The notes under the pieces were generated by a model. The model did not search any database, had not been told where the DNA came from, and worked only from the letters and a program-made list of their open reading frames with translations. Positions 50,047 to 62,632 of a stretch of 64,000 nt of DNA are shown here, piece after piece (position 1 is the stretch's first letter; each line of letters begins with the position of its first letter). The DNA is taken from contig CM072515.1 in assembly GCA_036898135.1 (NCBI GenBank), positions 67,663,567 to 67,727,566 on the forward strand. The letters run 5' to 3'. The translations under genes were made by a program, and so were the position numbers. The stretch is from Oncomelania hupensis (Eukaryota; Mollusca; Gastropoda; Littorinimorpha; Pomatiopsidae).

Positions 50047-52095
50047 GTAACTGCGCTGATCATCTCTGTCACAAGGGAAATCCTGGGTGAACTGTTCGAG
50101 TTTAGATCTGAGAAGGGTTCTGTTAGAGGAAAACAGAATTAGCTGAAATGTTGAAATTTTTTCTCCTTCTAATTTCCTGCAATGGACGATACATGATATT
50201 AATAACACGGATGATTGGGTTCTTGTTTTTTGTTCTCGTTTGTATTTAGCATTTTTCATATTTTGCTTAATAAAGTACACCAAATAATATTTTTGGGAGG
50301 GTCAGTGTTTGTGTGGTTTGATGTTTTAAATAACTGCAGTTCTGGGAAGTACACTACATTCATTCGTAAGGTCTCCATATTCAGTCAGCGTGAACACTGA
50401 CCTGACTGGAATGACCTTTCATGCTTGTAGTATCTTTCGGCTTTACCAGAAGATGGAATTGCAGGTGGCACTGTGGTTGAAGAATATACAGGTGTGATGC
50501 ACAGTGTAGGAACAGAGGGTAGTAGTACACAAAAGTTCAGGCAGACCTTTGGGACCACCATACCCCATCCCTTTCCCCCCCCCCCTTCCATCCCCCATGC
50601 TTTCCACACCACTCACAGTAAAAAAAAAAAGAACGGAACATTGCCTTTTTATTATTTTTAATGTCAAAAACATTTCCAAAATACAAAGTTCATAAATACA
50701 ATGCACATTAATGAACTTCTCAAACAAATAAAAAGTAAAATAACTTCAAACCAAAGGACATCTAGAAAACCAACAAATAAAATGTAACAAAAGCAAAAGA
50801 ACACACAATACTATGAATGCTGAAGTGGAACTACAAAAAAATTATAGTATATGCTAACCGTAAACCTTAACCCTAGTATAAAACATTAAAATACAAGCAG
50901 CCCTAGATATGAATACTGGTTATATAAAAAAACAATAGTAAAAGTTTTGAACAAAAAAAAATAATGCTGGAAACAAATTTGACAGCAACCCATTTGTAAA
51001 TATTAGTTGACTTGTTAACTAACGTGATCATGCGTCTGACTGAAAATAAAAGCATCCCAAAAAGACTGAAATCTCTACACAAATGAACAAGCATTAACAA
51101 AGAACAGCTCTGGAGAAGAACAAAAAAAGTATGGTGCCCACACCCAACTTTGCTATCAACATCAAAACACTCAAGACTATGTTATATCTCTCCCGTCAAC
51201 ATGCTCCAGAAAGTTCTAGGCACAGATTGGCTCATCAGCCACATACACAAACACTTGGCCCCACTGTGATCCCCAACCATATACAAAATTACTTGCGTCT
51301 TATACACTGAAATCACTGGTCATCGTCTTGAAAAACAAACAAACAGGACAAATATTCTAAATTCAATGACAAACAACAGGACAGAGCAAGTAGTACCAAA
51401 AATGGCAACGACCAACAACAAAACGGCAAATGATACCAAAAAATCAATGATAAACGTGTCACCAACACGTATTCAAAATTCAATGACAAAAACAACAGGA
51501 CAGAGCAAAATATTACAAACATTCAATGATAACAACAATTCAGAGCCCGTATTCAACATTCATTGACAAATAACACAACAGGGCTAACAATCAGCTTACT
51601 GGAAAACTGACAGACACACTTTTTGAAAGCCCTCTTTTGCCAAGTCTAGAACCACAGTCACACTCCAGGGACTGTATACCAATTTACTTGTTACTCAAAT
51701 GGCTTTGTGAGGAAGCAACATTTTACCGGAACATACAATAATTGACTATTATCAACTCAACTAAAAAAAAAACACCTAAATATAGCTAAAACATTTATGA
51801 AACATGTAACATACCAAAACATTCCTATAATTGAATTTTTTTTCTCAAACATGTAACATACTAAAATATTTCTATGGCTTAACATATTATCAAAACATTA
51901 AACATATTAACACTTTTTTTTTTTAATTACAAAAACAACAACAAAAAACTCAAACAAAACGAAAAAACAAACCCAAAACATAAAATGACAATTTAGCTTT
52001 TTTATGAAATTGATACAAAACAGCATGAAGTACAAAAATTATGTACATTAGATATTAATCTCCTGCATATTAACTATCATATAATCATACCACAA
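48877..52095. repeat. 3-kb dispersed direct repeat B, copy 2
   Basis: Counterpart of 27418-30895. It starts abruptly next to the 5' end of the split LINE. Compared with copy 1 it has the family A element (49251-49953) and lacks the hAT fragment. It includes (ATG)n at 49986-50044. No gene recognised. Confidence 0.85.
49251..49953 (-). mobile_element. Family A retroelement with 16-bp target duplication
   Basis: GTAACAGATGAGAAAT flanks both sides (49235-49250 and 49954-49969), and repeat B copy 1 has the empty site (near 27755). The element reads on the minus strand from CCCCTTGGGGTCATGAGC to a tail of (AATC)n at 49251-49272. It is the longest and best-defined copy of family A, about 700 bp, without a reading frame of note. 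Confidence 0.88.
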
Positions 52096-53571
52096 ACTAA
52101 TATCCACCATCAAATAATCAGACCGCGCCATTTGCATTTAAACCAAAACCTAGCTAAAACATGCAACACTAGAAACAAGCTTGCCGTATAAACAACAAAC
52201 TGATACTACCTAAGACAGACACAAAGTGTGTGTAAAGACACAGGTAGCAGTTGCCTCGCCTGAACAAATAGAACTGGAGTTACCAATGGCGAGCATCTGG
52301 GATATAAATCATCCTTACTTACTGGATGCTGTTCTCCAGGGAACAAGGGAATGGAACTTAGAAAGGGATACAAACTGACATCATCCATGTTTTGAGACAA
52401 ACGATTTTTTTACGAATACATATTAAAGCCTGCGTAGTGCTTTCACATTCGAAACAAATATAATGTCTCTCGGTGGAACGTGGCACAGCTAAAAGGAAAC
52501 GTACAAAACAAATGTCCGCTTGTGACAACAGAAAATAAACATCACGTCTGACATTCACCGGTAAGAGGCATTTTACATGGCCTCAAGCCATAGTAAAAAT
52601 GTTGATTTAGTTGCAAAGCATTCTAGCATTAGTAATCTATTGGAAACAAGAATTAAAAGAATGTCATAAGATTGTTCTAGAAGTAAAGAATGTCATAAGA
52701 TTGTTCTAGAAGTAAAGAATGTCATAAGATTGTTCTAGAAGAACAGACAGGAACAAACACTGAAAGGAAACACAAATTTCAATAAGACGAAATTATAAAC
52801 AAAGAATTATCGTCCAATGGAATGAATTAATAAGCTGTGAATGTGCTAGGAAATAAATAATCTCCACATTAACAAATGAAATTCAGGTTTTCCGGCAAGA
52901 AAGAACAAAATGTAATGCACTAAAAAAAAAGACACCATACACCCACAAAACAACTTATTATTGGTACAACTTCTTAATTAAACTTTGCTGTTGACTTTAT
53001 ATAGTCAATTAATGAATTTGAACTGCTCATCTGAAAAAAATAGATTACCTGCACTAGAATATGATATGAACAATTCAAATCAACGACACAAATATTCTGA
53101 AATGAAAATATATCAAGGTCACCACCGTCTTCTCACAATTGTTATGTTGACCGTGTAATCCAAAGTAAAACTTTCCAAAATGTCTCTTATACAACATGGC
53201 ATCCACACGAACCAAACATCAATACTTGTCAAAATAGAATCTATGGTTCTAACAATCAGTAATGCATGCAATTTGAAGTCTATTTTGACCTGTTGAAGAC
53301 GAACCCTTTTTCTCCATTTCAAAATTGGTATTGAACACCAAAAGAAGTGAACAAATATAAACATTTAAAACAAAAATAATGCATTTCAGGCATCTGGACG
53401 AAACCATTTTAACTATTTCAACAATAATTTGATTAACAAACGTTAACAATTAAAAAAAAGACAAGACAGCTGAAACAAAATGACTGTCACGTCTACGCTA
53501 TCCTAAAAACATGAACAGATGTGTTTTCCAAAAGGCACAACTGTATGCATTTGACAAAGTGATTTGATGAT
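52096..53571. other. Intergenic, one 29-bp tandem repeat
   Basis: No gene recognised. Three 29-bp units containing GAATGTCATAAGATTGTTCT start at 52657, 52686 and 52715; each holds TTCTAGAA, half of a heat-shock element. Confidence 0.6.
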
Positions 53572-53577
53572 TTATTT
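53572..53577 (-). promoter_or_regulatory. poly(A) signal of RNF213-like copy 2
   Basis: AATAAA on the minus strand, about 250 bp downstream of the stop codon at 53826-53828. Confidence 0.55.
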
Positions 53578-53825
53578 CAAACAGTTACCAATGCCATCTA
53601 TTATGCACGGCTTTGTAAACCCAACACAGAAATGTCAACATTCGTTTGATAAATTTATAGTCCCCGACACATTGAGCATATAGGAGACTGTAACGTCAAC
53701 AAACTATTGAAAGCCTTTATATATACTCCCGTTAACTGTCCCCAAGTCAGGTAAGTTCTCCATTTTTAAAATGAAGATTATACTCCCAGCTGGCATTGCC
53801 CTCTGGTTCATCAATCAGCTGGTGT

Positions 53826-56800
53826 TCACAGCAGATGCTGCCTCTTGTTGACCAGTTGCTGATGACATACCAGCCAGGTGGCCGTGGAGTGTCGACCTTG
53901 CAGGTTGTCAGGAAAAGTCTCCAGGTCGGTGACTCTGATCATCCCAGACTTCATCTCCGTGGGCTCTGTGGCGTAGAGCGGCGCCTCCAGGTTGGCCATC
54001 AGCACATCACGCAGCCTGCAGGCAACCACATAGTACAAGTAGTTCAGTTTCCATTAACAAAATCAAACGGTTGTGAGAAGCAAATTGTGTTTGATATTGA
54101 AAAGCAAAGTGGACCAGTGCCACCAGCACATACCAAATCCATCTTGGAGGTAATGAAGTTAATAATACAGGACTCAAAGCGCGGCGATCTGAAGAGACAG
54201 CTATTACAGAAGACAAGAGAAGTCAATTTTTATTCTTGAAATTTAGACTGACTGCATCCAAAACCTTTATTGAAGGGAGGTAGGAAACCGGAGTACCCAA
54301 AGAATAACCCTCGGTGTCCTGAAAAGTCTTGTACTTAAAGTTATGTTGTGTTGTGGTGTTGGGTTGGGTTTAGTTGTGGTGTGGTGTTGTATTGCGGTGT
54401 GGTGTTGTATTGCGGTTTGATGTGGTGTTGCATTGCGGTATGGTGTGGTGTTGCGTCATGTTGCGTTGCATTGTATTGTACTATTGTATTGTATTATTAT
54501 ATTGCATTGTACTGAAAGTAAATAGAAAATACTGTCAGCAATGGGCACAAGAGAAATCAGGCCTTATTTTTTTAGTAAAAAGGTCCTAAAGCCAGAAGCA
54601 AGCAAGTGTCTTACTTGTAAGCTTCTGGCTTGCCATCATCGTCCTGACTCCTGGGCTCAGAGAGGTGAAGCATGATGCACTCAAACAGCTGCAGCAGCAG
54701 CAGTTCCAATCGTTCCACAGACATGGCCTGACACATGGCGTGGAGGGCTTTCTCCTGCTCTGCAGACAGCGCCGCACGCAGCTCCTTGCTAGCACTGTCA
54801 AATGCATCCTACAAAGCACAAGTCCCAAGTCAAGTCATGAAATTTTTATGACCTCAAAGGAGAATCTTCATGGGAATTTGTATGGTAAAACTGGCAACGT
54901 GAAAAACAGTTACAAACAAACACTGACTGTTCTACAAAACAATCACTGACTGTTCTACAAAACACTTCCAGGTATTGGAGTCCTCTTCTTCAGTTGTGAT
55001 GACAATAAACAGCAGCAAGAGCTCAACAATCTCAACAATCATAATTTCTACAACTATTGAACACAAAGAACTGAATAAATAAAAACGTTTACAACGAGAA
55101 CAGCACATATTTCTATAACTGAAAGACCCCAACTATGTTGAATTTGTTTAATTTGTTTGATTTTGTTTTTAAAGTAGTAGAGGATTTTCCGTACAGGAAT
55201 CAATGACTGCACAGTGTTCCATTCCCTTACAGTTCTAAAAACATGTTAGTTTAAAACAAACGTTTATTATTAACGAGACAAGTTCACAAAACATGGAATA
55301 CATAAATGGTCCATAAAAGCAAAGCTTAAGCAAGCTACCAGTTAGCCTACATGTTAAACAATACAATTTGTGTAATAACAGAGGAGACCCCCTCAAACAC
55401 GTCTACAGGTCAGCAGCATGACTCCAAGCTACACCAGTGTGCTCGTTCAATGGTCCCATTCAAGCACTAACCAGTCTTATCCAAATACTATCTGATCTAC
55501 TCCAAGTACTAAACCAGGCTGTTTATGTAACTTGACTTTGGTTAGTACATTTTAACATGAGCAAAAACGTGGAATATACTAACCAAGCGGTTGACAGCAG
55601 AAATGGCCGTCCGGCGTTGACAGAGGAGGAGCCACAGGGACTGGACGTGCTTCAGCTGACACAGCTGTGTGGCCTGCCAACATCACACAACATAGCAATT
55701 ACACTCTCTATCTAATAATAATTTTATATATTTAGAGAGAGAGAGAAAACTCCTTGTTTCTGGGAACATGCTAAAACACTGTTTAAAAGTGACGGAAAGA
55801 GAGGAATTTTGCTACAAGGGTTTGGGTAAGGGTTAGTTGTAGATCTATCCCTAGCCCTTGCCCTAACCCTTTTCTCTACAAAAATGTGCTTTTTCCTTCC
55901 CAAAAACCCATTTGCCTTCTTGGATTCTTAAATTGTATGAAACCAAGTGAGGACACTATCCGGCGTCAATAAACGGTTAGAAAACATTCTCAAACGGTTT
56001 GTAAAAGACAGTTGACCTAGAAACAAATATAGCGTGACCTAATTCGTCGCCTAGAGGAGACGAAACTTACTTTTTCTTGCGTTTTCAAAGTTACCTTGGA
56101 TGTGGGGACATTCGCATGTTCCCAGATACCAAACTGCGTTCCCAGATGACCGTACAAAAACAAATATACCTTGTTTCTGGGTACATTTATAAGACTTTTT
56201 TCCTAATTTTAAAGCGCAATTCACACGCATTCACAAACCAATACAGAAATCATTACACACAAAAAAGAACCCCAAAAAGGTATACATCAAAGAGAAAAAT
56301 AGGAACAGCAAAATAATGATATAAACAGGCTTTATACACAATGTGGCAGATGTGGGGTGGCAGGGACCATGCAGAACAAACCACTGATTGGGAAGATGGT
56401 TAATGAGCAAATTCCACATTTGAATGTCACAAACAACACAGTCAAATGGAAAAACAAACCACCACCATTCCATAGATATAAACGTTGGCTAGGATGTCTT
56501 GAAATCATTTTGTAATCAACAGACTTTTCCCCCACTGGTTTTGTCAACAGTATGTCTTCCTCCTTACTGGGCCCTTCTACAAGCACACAACTTCTGAGAA
56601 GTAATCCTTTGTGTAACTTGCATGCAAACAGGCTCAAAACAATGTGTACTGAAACTGCCACTTCTGCTACTAACTACTTGGAAAATTTTTCTATAGCGTC
56701 GTCATCATCATCAATCATCATCATCCATTCGGTGTAAATGTTTTCTGAAGCTGCGACAGCTTCTAGAAGATATCTTCTGCTTAGTCTTGACAGCTGTCTG

Positions 56801-59800
56801 GAATATTGTGGGTGACACCGACAGCGGTGAGGGGTTGTTAGTCATCGATTGGTCCTGATTTGGCTCGGAAGAGTCCGCTGGACCTAAAGCAATAATCATG
56901 TAATGTAATGTAATGTAGTCATCGATATAGATAAAAGGACATGACAGAGAGAGTGCTGGGTAAAAAAACTGTCTTGCCAAGCAATCTTTGGCTTCTCTAG
57001 GTGACAAATTAGGTCAAACTGTCTTTTTAGAACAGCTTGAGAATATTTTCGAACCATTTATTGACGCCGGATAGCATCCCTCACTTGGTTTCATACAATT
57101 TGGGGATCCAAGAAGGTATATCAGTAATTAAGATGGAGAGAGCGCAATCTCGTAGAGAAACCTAAAATAAAAGCATTTTGTCAGATTCAGATTGTATGTT
57201 CAATTTGTCAGAACGAATCCTGATTTATTTAATCTCTAAATTCTCTTCATCCTGTAGAAATCGGCACTTTTTTCGTCCTTTACTTTTCTTTCGATGACTC
57301 CAGCCCCTCAGCACTGTCAGAAGGCGTCTCCCAGAATATTCCAGTCAGCTGTCTTGACTGAGCAGAAAATATCCTCAACAAGCCGTCGCTGCTTCACAAA
57401 ATGTCTACAACAGGTGCATCACCATCATCAGTCATCATTATTATCATCATTATCATTACCCACCTTGAGGCTGTGGATGGTGCGTTTCATCTTGAGGGCA
57501 TTGGTCATAAAATGGTTGAGCGGCCGGTCAGGCTCACCGCCCAGAGCTTTGAGGAAAGAGAGCGCTGTGTTGAGGTTGTCAATGGACTGGCAGATGTCTG
57601 GCAGGTTGTCACGCAGGTCTTCCACAATCTGACGACGCTCTGCGGGACTCATGCACTCCTGAGACAATGCGCAACAGAAGGCAAGATTTGAAAACTTGTC
57701 ACACACCTAGATGTTACACCGCAGACCGTGTACACCGAGATGACTACTGCTTGGTGCGTGCACAGAAGTTTTGAGACGTTGACAAAGGCAATTTCAAATG
57801 GGAGGGTTGGAGAGGGTGGGATTTGAAAACTTGTCACAGCTAGACGTGGAAAGTGCACAAAAGACTGAGGTATTAATAATGGCAGTATAAATTGGGGGAT
57901 TTGAAATCATGCCACAGCTTGAAGTTAAACAGAAAGCGCTCAATTTGAATTTACTGTGGACAGAGAACACTCCAGACTCAACCTGGTACAGGCAAGTATT
58001 ATCGTAAGCAGCAGTGAACCATTGATTCAAGTATTGTATATGGCAACAGCAATGTATATAACCACTTACAAACACTTTGTGAGAACAAAAAGTAAAGTTG
58101 ATATAAGAATACGTAGGCTTTTCAAGAGACATTGTTTACTGCTCCTCATTTTTGTCATTTTATTTCAGAAACAAACAAAAGTTCTGAAAGATAACCATAT
58201 GGCAATGCGAGCTCAGTATTGACTACTATCACACGGTTTACCTGTGGTATTTTCTCCCTCAGGACTTTGAAGAGCCTGGAGCTGGTCGTATCAGCACGAT
58301 AGACCATCATCTCCACCTGTCAAACACGCGGACATACCAAAACAGCATTTTATTCAGGAGGAATGGAGAACTTAAAAGGTTTCTTTCTATCTAACAAATG
58401 GTTGGGATGATTGTACAAAGAACTGTAAAGAACTGTAAAGAACTCTAAAGTCAAGCTACACCACGCAAAACAATACAAAAATCCTCCCTTCCACAAAAGT
58501 ACAGCAATCCCTCAAAGTCACATCAGTTTTTAAAAAATTCCCTTTTTTGTCCTGCCTCCAATGCGACACAACCTTGCATCAATTTCTCCTCTTCCACCAT
58601 CCCTTTTCAGTGCCCTGAGAATGTTACTTGCACGTATGACGCTGCACCATACAATTAGCTGCCATCCTCATCATTAATCTCCCCAACAGTATTGTAGCAC
58701 AGCCACTCACCTCAATATGTCCCAGTGGTGACCTCTGCACCCTGGCCTTGCACTGCAGCAGTGTGTCGGACAGTTGCTGCTGGAAAGAGTCAAAGTCGTA
58801 CTCCAGCGTGGCGGTCTTACCCACCATCAGACTGTAGTTGCACTGGCCCAGCACCAAGGGCAGCAAATCCTGCTCTGGGTGACAGCCCACCAGGTGGCGC
58901 TCTGTCACCGCTCGCACTGCTACCTCCGGTAGTTTCTCATACCTATTGATTCAAATTTTCCCAAATGTTAAAGCGAGCTTGAAAGTCTAATACAAGACAA
59001 GATTGTAGTCTTGTTATAAAATTTGCTTATAACACTAGCACACTATATTTTACGCCGGTCATGTGCAAATTGATCCAAGCAAGCAAAGCCACTTGGATAT
59101 TATTTCGAAGGATTGGAGAGTACTTTGAGTAATGTAATGTGGACACATTCATTCCTAGTTGATAATACTAAGCCACTGTGTTTAGTTTTCTTGATTTTCT
59201 AATGTTTAGATTTTTTTTAGAAATGGATTTATGTGCAAGACACTAACAAAAAAATCATGCATCCCTTGAAAGAAAAACTCATCTTGAATTTAGTAGGATT
59301 TGTTACAATTAAATATTAATTGTTTAGATTTTAAAAAAATTTTGTGTGTTTTATGGGGTGATGTATTATGCGGAGTTGCTTCTCTTGAGCTGCATTTTTC
59401 TCATTAGGCAATGTGAGGGCGGTCTGCCTGAAAAAAGGTTAAGCTAAACATCCAAACTAACAAGCAGGGCTCAGAACTTTATTGAAGTAACGATAGCGTT
59501 TCACAACACCTTTATCAGTTGTAATAAGATGGGGCGTCCTGCCTCACGCAGGTGCAGTACTGTTTGGGGACACTGTCAGCCTCTTCTCTTATAATCATGA
59601 ATCCACAGGCAAATACAAACTTCTCTCATGTTATCAAAACTACCACAACTACTACCATCAACCAACTACACTACACACACAAACACAAACCCTGCTTACT
59701 TCTGATTGACCATGGGACAGTACAAATGTAGGAAGTCATTACTGCGTCCCAACAGGAACTGCAGCAGGATGTAGGAGCAGATGCCTGGACCGTGAGTAGA

Positions 59801-61441
59801 GGGCAACAGCATGGCGACTGGGCTGTTGCGAGTCACCTTGTGGTTGTGGAACTCTTCTGGCACTGATATATACCCTTCTGTGGGCTCCACACACCCTGAA
59901 AAATAGGTGAGGATAATGCAAAGGAAATAGTCTAGGCGAGGATAATACAAAAGAAATAGCAACACAAAAACACAGATAAATTAAACAGGTTTGCTTCTTT
60001 ATTCACAATCTGAAGATAATGTTTTTTTTTTTATTCAACAAACCATGGGATGACAGTGCTAAATCTATACTTTTCTCAACAAGATATGGGTGGAACAAGT
60101 TAAACCCACACTGTTCTGTTTTAATAAACGCACTGCAAGATAAAGCTTGCATAAATTTCTTTTTAAAAGAAAATGCTACTTACGGAACTGAATCAAGTGT
60201 TCTTTGACAATCTCCCAAGCCTTGGAGAAGTAGTTCAGTAGCTGATCCAGTCCAGTTCTTTCTGTCAACAACAAAACATCACAATGTAGGCATCAACAGG
60301 TGTGACTGTCTTGGTGCCTCTATGTGCTGAGAGAATGGCTTGTCAGTGAAACATGAGTGAAAAGCCAGTGCAAGCAGCAAGTGTGACTGTGCGCGCCTCC
60401 AAAAGACAAAGACACATCTCTTCTACAGAGGTGCCTACCCCCAGTCTGACCATTTGTGTACTGGCTGCATGAAAAATGTGTATTTTGTGTAATGTCAGAT
60501 TTCGCGCAACTCGCAACATTTGATCAAAGAATTATTGTCATGAAAACTGCCACATTCACAAAACATCAATTCATACTAATTCCAGCTCACCATTTTAATC
60601 CTCTCATGAAACAAAATAATATAGAACTCAACAAGTTATGGACACAAATGCACACTAATATATTATTTTTTGTGTTGTATTTTACTCCATACACCCCCAC
60701 CTCCTCCAAAGGATCTTCATATTGTCCAACAATTAATATGAATTATGAATATATATAAATGCATCATTATTTTCGTATATTCTGCTGAAACTGGCAACAC
60801 TTTTTGTTTTCTGAGCATACTAGAGTGTTCTGCATTTTGTTGTGTAAATACAGTGCCTTTTTATCCACTTTGTATTAATTTTAGACACCTAAGCCTAAGG
60901 CTGAGCCACTTTTGCCGGGAAAAACAAGTTTTATTTTATGTGAGGGTTACCTACTTTGAACAGTTGTATGAGTGCCTTAATATTGACCTATTTTAAAAAT
61001 TTAAATTTTTTTAATCTTCTAAAGGTTTGTACTATATAATAAAAACAAAATAAAACATCCTGAACCAAAATAAAATGTTTGTCCGTAATACCTAATCTAA
61101 GTGTCGCTGAATGTCGTATGCAGAGCAATGCTGAACTCTTTGTTGCAGTGAGCATAATGAACTCCTTTTGAAGATTCGATTATTCCTCAAAAACGTTCAC
61201 GGTATTCGCGTAAGAAATGTTGTCGCGCTTTTTGCTTACTTGCAACCTTATCCCGCTTTTCTTCAGACTCGCTCTCATCGTCACTCTCGTGTAAACGCTT
61301 TCGCAACACCATGTTTAGCACAATGGCGGATACAAAGTCTCGCACTACCTCTCACGCACGAGATTTCACTTTTGCTCATGCGCTCTAGGGTCAGCAAGTA
61401 AATGAAATAGCAGATCAAAACATATATAAAATCAGTGTGAA

Positions 61442-61473
<32 letters not shown>

Positions 61474-62572
61474 ACGAAAATGCGTATTTTCAAGGACTTG
61501 CTCGTATTGTCGTATTTTATGTTGAAAATTCGTAAAAATACGCGCCAGCGCGTTAGGTAGGCACCTCTGCTTCTAGTCAAAACCAGCTGCCACTGACCAG
61601 GAGAAAGACTTTTAATTTCCTGATGCTAGCTGTTAATTGTAGCATAATTTGTTAACCCATGCTATTGCCAACCAATGAGTCTCTGTGGAACACGATGGAC
61701 ATGAGGAACCTGGTGCGAGTCACAGTCAAGACAACAAATCTGCCATGGTTTGGTCATGTTACCCATCACAATAGTCACCCCAAGACCACCCTACCTTGAA
61801 CTGTACAACAGGGAGGGGAAATGTGTTCGACAGAGAAAAAAAACAAAAAAAAAACAACAACAGCACATTACCATAGGTCTTCATGACATCGTTGATGGTC
61901 AGCAAGGCAGCCTCGGCCCTGTCCAGGCGTCGGTGTAGCTGCATCATGAGTCGTCGCTGACCAGCCAGGATGGCAGGCACATAGTGCAGAGCGTGCAGTA
62001 TGTGGCGCTGTGGAGCACACACAAATATCCCACCATTGAAATAATCATTGTCTTCACCACACACCATCCATCCACTGAGCTAACCATTGTCTCATACCTC
62101 ACCGCCACAAAGTTGCCAGGGTCCTAAACAAAGCTCAGACATAGCTGAAGTATGCGCCTGCAAATCTTTCAGCTGTCAACATCTTAGCCCCTTGAAACAG
62201 TTTTCTCCTGAGACCAGATATGTATCTCCATTCTTTAAGCCGTTTTCCCTCATCAACGTTTTCCCTCGTAACAGCTTTTTTGAGGTACAAGTTTTATTCC
62301 AGGGCTGATGTATGAACGCGGTAATAATAATTTATTTATTTAATTTATTAAGCTTTCCATCAGAAGAAACTCAAAAGTTCAGTTACAGCCAGAAAAAAAC
62401 AAAATTGCATAACTGTAAGGGGGAGACAAACAACAAGAGTCAAAGATTTGTAGCCATGAAGCAACCATGATGAAAATGTTATGAGACAAACCAGGTGCTC
62501 AGACCACTGATGATATGTGGTTTTGTTAATAAGAGACTGACTACCTTCCAACATTTTAGGCGAATTACTCGG

Positions 62573-62632
<60 letters not shown>

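Noticed and set aside
49981..50283. Poly-histidine protein
   Set aside because: Translation of the (ATG)n microsatellite on the minus strand.
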